From: Clostridia bacterium
GTDB taxonomy: Bacteria; Bacillota_A; Clostridia; Lachnospirales; Lachnospiraceae
DNA: 6,371 nt
Assembly (NCBI GenBank): GCA_012515365.1
Contig: JAAYYM010000619.1
Location: 1 to 6,371 of the forward strand
Direction of reading: 5' to 3'
Made by a program: the position numbers and the translations under genes. The notes beneath the pieces were generated by a model. That model saw nothing but the letters and a program-made list of their open reading frames with translations. It did no database searches and was not told the origin of the DNA. Of the stretch, positions 1-4,371 are shown one piece after another (within the stretch, counting starts at the first letter, position 1; the number at the start of each line of letters is the position of its first letter).

Positions 1-417
1 AATTTCTGCGCAGATGAATTCAAACCTGATTATGTTTTCAGTAGCAATATGAGGCGTTTCAGTAAAATACAGGGAAGAACTCTGGCAAAGTGCATTACAA
101 CTTCAAATATGCAGGAGTGTGAACAGACAGATTATGTAGTAAATTTTGCAAGTTTTGCATCTCAAAACGCTGAGATTATTGATAACTCTGGTCTTACGCT
201 TTTAAAACTTCTTGTTGCAGTTGGAGTAAAAGAAGTTATAATCGCTGGTATGGATGGTTATTCCACACAACAGGATGGTGATTATTTTGAACAGCAATTA
301 GAGTATGATTATTCAAAACAGGCAGAGATAAGAAATGTATTGATTTCTGGGGAAATTAAAGAAATTCAAAAAGTAATGAAGTTATCTTTTTTGACCCCTT
401 CTCAATATAGTGTGTAG
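1..417 (+). CDS. C-terminal part of an aldolase-type (HMGL-like) protein, 5'-truncated
   Basis: The frame is open from the first base and ends at tandem stops (TAG then TAA), giving the last 138 residues; the ATG at 49 is probably an internal methionine, because coding similarity continues upstream of it. The visible part reads as an alpha/beta domain: a strand-turn 'DYVFSSNMRRF' near the left edge, 'DYVVNFASF', 'NSGLTLLKLLVAVGVKEVIIAGMDGYS', and a terminal 'LSFLTPSQY'. From memory this pattern matches the C-terminal domain that follows the TIM-barrel in proteins annotated 'aldolase catalytic domain-containing protein' or '4-hydroxy-2-oxovalerate aldolase', often found in surface-polysaccharide or nucleotide-sugar loci. 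The catalytic domain is outside the window, so substrate and activity cannot be judged. It could instead belong to the related MptE/DUF115-like fold. The end appears natural rather than truncated. Confidence 0.55.
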   Translation, partial: NFCADEFKPDYVFSSNMRRFSKIQGRTLAKCITTSNMQECEQTDYVVNFASFASQNAEIIDNSGLTLLKLLVAVGVKEVIIAGMDGYSTQQDGDYFEQQLEYDYSKQAEIRNVLISGEIKEIQKVMKLSFLTPSQYSV

Positions 418-535
418 TAACTTCTTACATTCAAAAATTGGAGCATCCTGCGAGGGACTACTCCAGCCAAATAATACTTCAGGTGGAGAAAAAGAGTTTG
501 TCATAGGAGATGGATCTGGTCGAGTACAGATATAT

Positions 536-541
536 AGGAGG
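536..541 (+). promoter_or_regulatory. Ribosome binding site that sets the MgtC-family start
   Basis: A perfect AGGAGG lies 7 bases before the ATG at 549. The alternative in-frame ATG at 510 has its AGGAG directly abutting the start codon with no spacer, which is unfavourable. The site therefore supports 549 as the start. Confidence 0.75.
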
Positions 542-548
542 AATCGGC

Positions 549-1244
549 ATGTGGGAACAATATTTAGACTATTTCAGACAGATTAATATTGCTTCGATCT
601 TTGTCCGGTTCTTCTTTTCTGTGATTTCAGGAATCGTTATCGGAATTGATCGTGGAATGAAACGAAGAGGTGCCGGAATCAAGACTCATGTATTAGTATG
701 TCTTGGCGCGACGATGGTGATGATGACAGGGCAGTATGTGAACTTCTATTTCGGACAAAGCCATGATTTGACCAGAATGGGAGCGCAGGTAGTAAGCGGA
801 ATCGGTTTTCTTGGTGTGGGTACGATTATCGTTACAGGGAGAAATCAGGTCAAGGGACTGACGACAGCTGCAGGATTATGGGCGTGCGCCTGCATAGGAC
901 TGGCAATAGGCGTTGGATTTTATGAAGGCGCGGGAGTTATGCTGGTACTTGTGATCATGACATTGATCATCTTAGAAAAGCTTGATTCCTATGTTTTTTA
1001 TCATTCGAAGGTTTTGGAATTATATGTAGAACTTGATTCCTTAAAACATGTCTCAGAATTCCTGAAAACAATACGTAAGCATGATGTGAAAATCACACAT
1101 TTTGAAATCAACCGTACAAAGGTGAAACGAGATTACATCACAGCTATGATCAACATTGAACTTCATCAAGTCAGTGAACGTGAAAAAACACTCGCATTTT
1201 TAAGAGAAATAGAAGGTGTTTTGTATATCGAGGATCTGAAATAA
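549..1244 (+). CDS. MgtC/SapB family membrane protein
   Basis: This is a 231-residue inner-membrane protein of the MgtC/SapB (YhiD) family. Visible family signatures are 'GIDRGMKRRGAGIKTH' (residues 32-47, corresponding to the usual G-x-E-R...AGLRTH loop, with Asp in place of the common Glu), 'RMGAQVVSGIGFLGVGTI' (77-94) and 'GLTTAAGLWACACIGLAIG' (103-121). Hydrophobic segments lie at about 15-33, 47-64, 80-97, 105-122 and 127-142. A soluble C-terminal tail of about 75 residues (155-231) has the alternating strand-helix look of the ACT-like domain found in longer MgtC relatives. Family members have been linked to magnesium limitation, acid tolerance and control of membrane ATP synthase in pathogens, but most Clostridial copies are uncharacterised, so no specific role is assigned. 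The ATG at 549 is preferred over 510 because of its ribosome binding site. The gene stands alone and ends in a hairpin terminator right after the stop. Confidence 0.9.
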   Translation: MWEQYLDYFRQINIASIFVRFFFSVISGIVIGIDRGMKRRGAGIKTHVLVCLGATMVMMTGQYVNFYFGQSHDLTRMGAQVVSGIGFLGVGTIIVTGRNQVKGLTTAAGLWACACIGLAIGVGFYEGAGVMLVLVIMTLIILEKLDSYVFYHSKVLELYVELDSLKHVSEFLKTIRKHDVKITHFEINRTKVKRDYITAMINIELHQVSEREKTLAFLREIEGVLYIEDLK

Positions 1245-1280
1245 GAGCAGTCTGATGGTTAAAACAGACTGCTCATTTTT
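1245..1280. terminator. Bidirectional intrinsic terminator shared by convergent genes
   Basis: A perfect 10-bp stem, GAGCAGTCTG (1245-1254) with CAGACTGCTC (1265-1274), encloses a 10-base loop. On the plus strand it is followed by ATTTTT and begins one base after the MgtC-family stop codon. On the minus strand it is followed by TTATTT. The stop codon of the minus-strand gene (1259-1261) lies in the loop, and the right arm encodes that gene's last residues (Met-Ser-Ser-Leu), so one hairpin serves both transcripts. Confidence 0.85.
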
Positions 1281-1528
1281 AGTATCTGATCCATACGCAG
1301 AATTTCTGCATCGGTCGCATATTCTTTTAGTATAGAAACGATCAGGCTCATTTCTTCTGAGCTAAAATGTATTTGGTTCTTTTTTGCTTTTTGAGCAAGT
1401 GCCAGTAAAAATGGAAGCTGTTCATTTTCTTTCAGTGTTTGTGATTTATCTATGAGAGATTGTAAAAACATCAGTTTATCTGGTGATATATGTTCCAGAC
1501 GATTGTCTGAGCGCCAGCCTTCTTTCAT
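1259..1528 (-). CDS. Small helical protein of unknown function (89 aa), second gene of a pair
   Basis: I do not recognise a characterised family. The 89-residue product is soluble, with no signal peptide or membrane segment, and looks all-helical. After a short N-terminus (MKEGWRSDNRLEHIS) come 'SPDKLMFLQSLIDKS', 'LPFLLALAQKAKKNQIHFSSEEMSLIVSILKEY' and a last helix 'DAEILRMDQILKM'. A strong AAGGAGGT (1532-1539) sits 3 bases before its ATG, and the stop codon of the upstream gene is only 14 bases away, so the two are almost certainly co-transcribed. The last codons run into the shared terminator hairpin. Both genes carry an S-P-[ED] turn followed by an amphipathic helix, so they may work together; the role is unknown. 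From memory, similar pairs occur in other Lachnospiraceae, but a search would be needed to confirm this. Confidence 0.75.
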   Translation of the reverse strand: MKEGWRSDNRLEHISPDKLMFLQSLIDKSQTLKENEQLPFLLALAQKAKKNQIHFSSEEMSLIVSILKEYATDAEILRMDQILKMSSLF

Positions 1529-1542
1529 AATACCTCCTTAAG

Positions 1543-1989
1543 TTATGTATGCTCCATGAATGAGTGAAATAAATCCCTTTGCTCCGGCGACAGCATGGTT
1601 TGCAGGATATCGGTAAAATCATCAGCCTCTTTGCCAGGCTTTGTAACACTCTGATAGGTCTGATACATTTCATATGCCTGAAACAGCTGTATCATTTGTT
1701 CGATGGTTTGTTTTTCTGTTTCATCACAATAATGACATAGGGAATTCAAAATTGTGATCAGAGAAGGGTTACATTGACAATCTGTATTCAGATGACTGGA
1801 AAGCAACTGATCACTTAATCCGCTTAATACGTACTGTAGCTCCATTATTTTGATCAATACAATAAGGTGCTTTCTTAACGCAGGATCGACAAATGGAATG
1901 ATGCTTTTAAATAAACGGAGTGGCTTTGTCGTAAAAATTGAATCAAATTTTGCAACATAATCTATCTCATGATTCTCAGTATTCTTCAT
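1543..1989 (-). CDS. Helical protein of unknown function with a Cys cluster (148 aa)
   Basis: This is a soluble, predominantly helical product with no signal peptide. Its N-terminal half contains 'KPLRLFKSIIPFVDPALRKHLIVLIKIMELQYVL' (about residues 22-55), two amphipathic helices around an F-V-D-P turn. The middle holds four cysteines, C71-x-C73-x11-C85-x2-C88, a spacing that could bind a metal ion or form disulfides; this is inference from spacing only. The C-terminus has an 'LSPEQRDLFHSF' helix (133-144) resembling the S-P-D-K-led helix of the downstream gene. The upstream Shine-Dalgarno is modest (AAGG, 1996-1999, 6 bases from the ATG). It is followed after 14 bases by the 89-codon gene, forming a two-gene unit. 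A cysteine-rich small protein gene lies 93 bases upstream on the same strand. No function can be assigned. Confidence 0.78.
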   Translation of the reverse strand: MKNTENHEIDYVAKFDSIFTTKPLRLFKSIIPFVDPALRKHLIVLIKIMELQYVLSGLSDQLLSSHLNTDCQCNPSLITILNSLCHYCDETEKQTIEQMIQLFQAYEMYQTYQSVTKPGKEADDFTDILQTMLSPEQRDLFHSFMEHT

Positions 1990-2041
1990 AAAAGACCTTA
2001 GATTTTTCGTTATTTAAATATATGTCCTATATTTTTTGATA

Positions 2042-2069
2042 GAACAGCTGTCGAACATGACAGCTGTTC
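2042..2069 (-). terminator. Perfect 11-bp hairpin after the cysteine-rich gene, lacking a U-tract
   Basis: GAACAGCTGTC (2042-2052) pairs without mismatch with GACAGCTGTTC (2059-2069) around a 6-base loop. It lies 13 bases past the stop of the minus-strand cysteine-rich gene. In that direction the stem is followed by TATCAAAAAAT rather than a run of T, so it is not a textbook intrinsic terminator. It may stabilise the 3' end, attenuate read-through into the next two genes, or mark an RNA-processing site. Confidence 0.5.
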
Positions 2070-2082
2070 CGGATAAACATTA

Positions 2083-2319
2083 TCAGCAGAAGTTTCCGCC
2101 ACAGCATGAGAGCAGTAAGAGAATGATAATGATGCAGCTGCAGTCTGAGCCACCTGAACCGAATAATCCACCGATACCATTATTGCCTTGACAGCCATCA
2201 TTATTACCACAAAGACATAACAGGATGATGATCCAGATGATAGAATTGCAGCCGCCTCCCTGTCTGGTGTTACCACATTCATTTGTACTACAGCATCCTC
2301 CACAATTTATATCACACAT
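2083..2319 (-). CDS. Small Cys/Gly-rich 'chorion class' type protein with duplicated hydrophobic block
   Basis: The product has 78 residues, 14 of them cysteine, and many Gly and Asn. It consists of a Cys-rich N-terminus (MCDINCGGCCSTNEC), a first hydrophobic block 'SIIWIIILLCLCGNN' (26-40), a Gly/Asn spacer, and a second block 'CSCIIIILLLLSCCGGNFC' (60-78). The two blocks align without gaps at an offset of 36 residues (C24/C60, I27/I63, I28/I64, I30/I66, L33/L69, L34/L70, C37/C73, G38/G74, N40/N76), indicating an internal duplication. It resembles, from memory, short Lachnospiraceae proteins annotated 'chorion class high-cysteine HCB protein 13', a label taken from insect eggshell proteins that says little about function. 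The hydrophobic blocks could be membrane hairpins or self-assembling strands; a structural role in an envelope or spore layer is only a guess. The start at 2319 is chosen over the ATG at 2340 because GGAGGT sits 6 bases upstream of it. Confidence 0.75.
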   Translation of the reverse strand: MCDINCGGCCSTNECGNTRQGGGCNSIIWIIILLCLCGNNDGCQGNNGIGGLFGSGGSDCSCIIIILLLLSCCGGNFC

Positions 2320-2325
2320 TATGTG

Positions 2326-2331
2326 ACCTCC
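2326..2331 (-). promoter_or_regulatory. Ribosome binding site that sets the cysteine-rich gene start
   Basis: GGAGGT on the minus strand lies 6 bases before the ATG at 2319. It would fall inside the coding sequence if translation began at the upstream ATG at 2340, which has no such site. It therefore fixes the shorter, 78-residue form. Confidence 0.75.
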
Positions 2332-2338
2332 ATAAATC

Positions 2339-2368
2339 AATATAGTCTATACTATTCTTTGCAGACAA
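2339..2368 (-). promoter_or_regulatory. Possible promoter of the cysteine-rich gene
   Basis: On the minus strand TTGTCT (2363-2368) and TATATT (2339-2344) are separated by 18 bases, a plausible housekeeping -35/-10 pair. The predicted start would lie about 7 bases further on, leaving only a very short leader before the ribosome binding site, which lowers confidence. An alternative sigma factor cannot be excluded. Confidence 0.3.
2342..2355. repeat. Short inverted repeat ATAGT-N4-ACTAT in the divergent promoter region
   Basis: ATAGT (2342-2346) and ACTAT (2351-2355) form an inverted repeat with a 4-base centre. It overlaps a second small palindrome, TATAG-T-CTATA (2341-2351). It adjoins the putative -10 box of the minus-strand cysteine-rich gene, a typical operator position, but such short AT-rich palindromes also occur by chance. 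Confidence 0.3.
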
Positions 2369-2413
2369 AAGTGTGACAGCGGGACTTGGTGCAAAATCGA
2401 TGAGATCATTAAA

Positions 2414-2446
2414 TTAACTTGAATTTTTATCATTATATAGTAAAAT
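2414..2446 (+). promoter_or_regulatory. Putative promoter of the regulator-sortase-LRR operon
   Basis: Two overlapping sigma-A-like arrangements are present. One is TTGAAT (2419-2424), a 16-base spacer, then TAAAAT (2441-2446). The other is TTAACT (2414-2419), a 16-base spacer, then TATAGT (2436-2441). Both have near-consensus boxes and would start transcription around 2448-2454, giving a leader of about 55-60 bases before the ATG at 2509. Confidence 0.5.
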
Positions 2447-2495
2447 AATATTGAGTGTCATTTTACGACAGTAATATCAGACAGTATAAAATGGA

Positions 2496-2502
2496 AGAGA
2501 GG
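2496..2502 (+). promoter_or_regulatory. Ribosome binding site that sets the response-regulator start
   Basis: AGAGAGG lies 6 bases before the ATG at 2509. The upstream in-frame GTG (2455) and ATG (2491) have no purine-rich site at proper spacing, and the GTG would sit almost at the predicted transcription start. The site supports initiation directly at the first strand of the receiver domain. Confidence 0.6.
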
Positions 2503-2508
2503 CTCTGC

Positions 2509-3540
2509 ATGCAGACAGTTTTATTTGTAGATGATGATCTCAGGATCCTACAGAAGCTCCAGGCAATTACACTGAATAAAAGTATTCAGTGCTTTTTGGC
2601 GCAAAATGGTGAGGAAGCTTTGAAAATTGTACAAGAGCATGAGATTGAAGTTGCAATTGTAGACCTTGTAATGCCGGTGATTAGTGGTGAAGAGCTGCTT
2701 GACATGATTACGTCCATTTCTCCTGACACGGTTATTATGATTATGACAGAAGAATCCAATATGCGTGAAGCAGTCAGGATTCATAATGAGCTGCATACGA
2801 AAAAAATCATTGTTAAACCATTTACGCTGTCAGATGATATTGCAGGCTGGATTCATGCAGCATTATCACTCTATCATAAACATGAAACCTACACACAGAA
2901 GCAGGAAATATTTCAGAAAAAAGTGGATAAGTACAAACAGATTTTGTTTGAAATGAGAAATACCATTCGAAACAGAGAAGAGAGCTATGAGCAGATTGTC
3001 AATGTATTTGGAATGATTATGAAGGAGATTTATTTGAACTATGATAAATTGTCAGAGCTTGAATCCCAGATCCTTGCAGATTATGAAAAGAAGATCTTAA
3101 ATGACTTTATTCATATTTTTCTATTATGTGAATTCCATGAGGATTTCTTTGAACAAATGCTTGTCAATCAATACCATGATCCAGGTGAACTTCGATATTT
3201 TCGCTTTAGAAAAGATCTAAATGATCAGATTAAAAAGGAACATCTTGGCATTTTGATTTTTATCACGATGTATATGACACAATACTTTAGCCTGGTGTTT
3301 CCAACGTTTGTCGCAAAGTTAAATTTATCAGAAGAGAACGAGTGTTACGTTCTGAATTTTCTTTATGAAGCGAATGGTATTCTGGTCAATGAAGAAACGA
3401 AGAATCGGATGATTGAAATGGTAACAGGCATTTTAAATGAATTTGCTGATCGATATGCTAACGCAGCAAAGGGAAATGTAATCCAGTACAAAGTATATAT
3501 CAATAAAAATAGTCTCAAGGGAGTGTTCCATCATGAGTAA
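2509..3540 (+). CDS. Response regulator with an unrecognised helical output region
   Basis: The product has 343 residues. Residues 1-118 form a complete CheY-like receiver: acidic pocket D8-D9 in 'VLFVDDD', phosphoacceptor D52 in 'VAIVDLVMP', switch T80 in 'VIMIMTEES', and K103-P104 in 'IIVKPF'. All canonical residues are present, so it should accept phosphate. Residues from about 119 to 160 are highly charged and probably helical or coiled-coil (linker 'KHETYTQKQEIFQKKVDKYKQI'). Residues 165-343 are mostly helical, ending in a short strand-like 'VIQYKVYINKNSLKGVFHHE'. I see no helix-turn-helix, LytTR, HD-GYP, GGDEF or PP2C signature, so output may be protein-protein interaction rather than DNA binding. 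No histidine kinase is visible in the window. The gene overlaps the sortase by 8 bases and heads the operon, which suggests that it controls assembly or expression of the surface protein downstream. The start at 2509 is preferred over upstream in-frame GTG 2455 and ATG 2491. Confidence 0.85.
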   Translation: MQTVLFVDDDLRILQKLQAITLNKSIQCFLAQNGEEALKIVQEHEIEVAIVDLVMPVISGEELLDMITSISPDTVIMIMTEESNMREAVRIHNELHTKKIIVKPFTLSDDIAGWIHAALSLYHKHETYTQKQEIFQKKVDKYKQILFEMRNTIRNREESYEQIVNVFGMIMKEIYLNYDKLSELESQILADYEKKILNDFIHIFLLCEFHEDFFEQMLVNQYHDPGELRYFRFRKDLNDQIKKEHLGILIFITMYMTQYFSLVFPTFVAKLNLSEENECYVLNFLYEANGILVNEETKNRMIEMVTGILNEFADRYANAAKGNVIQYKVYINKNSLKGVFHHE

Positions 3541-4342
3541 ACGGTCTAGAAGGAAAATTTCCGGACCTGAAAAGGCACGCAGAATCACAATGATTGTGAT
3601 GTCGTTAATAGGAGTAGGATGCCTGTCATATTTCATTTATTACTGCTATCAGGCAGACCACCATACTACACAGACAGCTAAAATGGAGGAACTTAAGGAT
3701 AAAGAGATCCTAATCAATCCGGAACGTTTTATCACAAGGACGCAAGATCCGGATGCACCACCGATTCTTAGTGATTATGAATCTTTGTATTTAAAAAATA
3801 AAAGTCTAATCGGATGGCTGAAAATTGACGATACTAATATTGATTATCCAGTTATGCAGTCACAAAATGAAACTTATTATCTGGATCATGATTATGAACA
3901 GAATTATGATAAAAACGGAGCACTTTTTATCAGTAAAGATGCTAAAATATGGCCAAGAAGTCAGAATATCATCGTGTTTGGACATAACATGAAATCAGGA
4001 AAAATGTTTGGAAATTTAAGCAAATATAAAAAGAAGTCCTATTACGAGAAACACAAATACATACAATTTGATACATTATATGAAAAAGGTACTTATCAGG
4101 TTATGTTTGCATTTTATGAAAAAGTGTATCAGGCAGATGAAGTAGCATTTAAGTATTATCAGTTTATTGATGCTAATTCGGAGCAGGAATATAATTCTTA
4201 TATGGAAGAGATGAGAAATAAATCTTTGTATGAGACGCAAGTGAGTACACAGTATACAGACAGTTTATTAACATTGTCTACGTGTGATCATGATACGCCG
4301 GATGCAGAGCGTTTTGTTGTTGTCGCAAAGAAAGTCCAATAG
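3533..4342 (+). CDS. srtB: Class B sortase
   Basis: This membrane-anchored cysteine transpeptidase of 269 residues is expected to cleave a C-terminal sorting motif on secreted proteins and join them to cell-wall peptidoglycan. The N-terminus has basic residues followed by one membrane segment (about 17-38, 'ITMIVMSLIGVGCLSYFIYY'), placing the enzyme outside the cell. Catalytic residues are visible: His151 in 'VFGHNMKSGKMF', Cys251 in 'LTLSTCDH' and Arg260 in 'DAERFVVVAKK'. The 'LIGWLKIDDTNIDYPVMQ' and 'YYLDHDYEQNYDKNGALFI' stretches are typical of class B enzymes, and the length fits. Its ATG lies inside the end of the response-regulator gene (8-base overlap) with AAGGGAG 9 bases upstream, implying translational coupling. 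The large secreted LRR protein encoded 29 bases downstream is the obvious candidate substrate, an inference from gene order. The symbol names the class, not proven orthology to the iron-uptake SrtB of Staphylococcus. Confidence 0.93.
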   Translation: MSKRSRRKISGPEKARRITMIVMSLIGVGCLSYFIYYCYQADHHTTQTAKMEELKDKEILINPERFITRTQDPDAPPILSDYESLYLKNKSLIGWLKIDDTNIDYPVMQSQNETYYLDHDYEQNYDKNGALFISKDAKIWPRSQNIIVFGHNMKSGKMFGNLSKYKKKSYYEKHKYIQFDTLYEKGTYQVMFAFYEKVYQADEVAFKYYQFIDANSEQEYNSYMEEMRNKSLYETQVSTQYTDSLLTLSTCDHDTPDAERFVVVAKKVQ

Positions 4343-4371
4343 ATAAAATCGCCTACAGTGGAGGAGTTAAA

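Noticed and set aside
438..466. Imperfect hairpin between the aldolase-type gene and the MgtC-family gene, considered as a terminator or magnesium riboswitch
   Set aside because: Only 5-6 outer pairs and 4 inner pairs (one G-T) form around an internal loop, no T-run follows, and the whole gap of about 130 bases is too short and lacks the recognisable core of an M-box riboswitch.
1476..1673. Minus-strand 65-codon frame spanning the junction of the two helical-protein genes
   Set aside because: It overlaps both genes in another frame and has an arginine/serine-rich out-of-frame composition; the two real genes have proper spacing and a strong internal ribosome binding site.
2009..2020. CATATATT-like minus-strand motif upstream of the 148-codon gene, considered as a sporulation sigma-E -10 box
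   Set aside because: The -10 similarity is to an AT-rich consensus and no -35 element is found at the required spacing, so it cannot be told from chance.
2010..2303. Minus-strand 97-codon frame overlapping the cysteine-rich gene
   Set aside because: It is a different frame of the same strand, crosses the 11-bp hairpin, lacks a ribosome binding site and shows no family features; the 2083-2319 frame has a strong site and a coherent composition.
2455..2508. In-frame extension of the response regulator from GTG 2455 or ATG 2491
   Set aside because: The extension lacks a ribosome binding site, would begin almost at the predicted transcription start, and adds 18 residues before a receiver domain that naturally begins at residue 1 of the 2509 start.
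2548..2956. Antisense 82-codon and out-of-frame 63-codon frames within the response regulator
   Set aside because: Both are embedded in the receiver and linker coding sequence, whose motifs are unmistakable, and neither has features of its own.
3433..3636. Minus-strand 67-codon frame across the regulator-sortase junction
   Set aside because: It is antisense to two confident, overlapping genes and has no supporting initiation signal.
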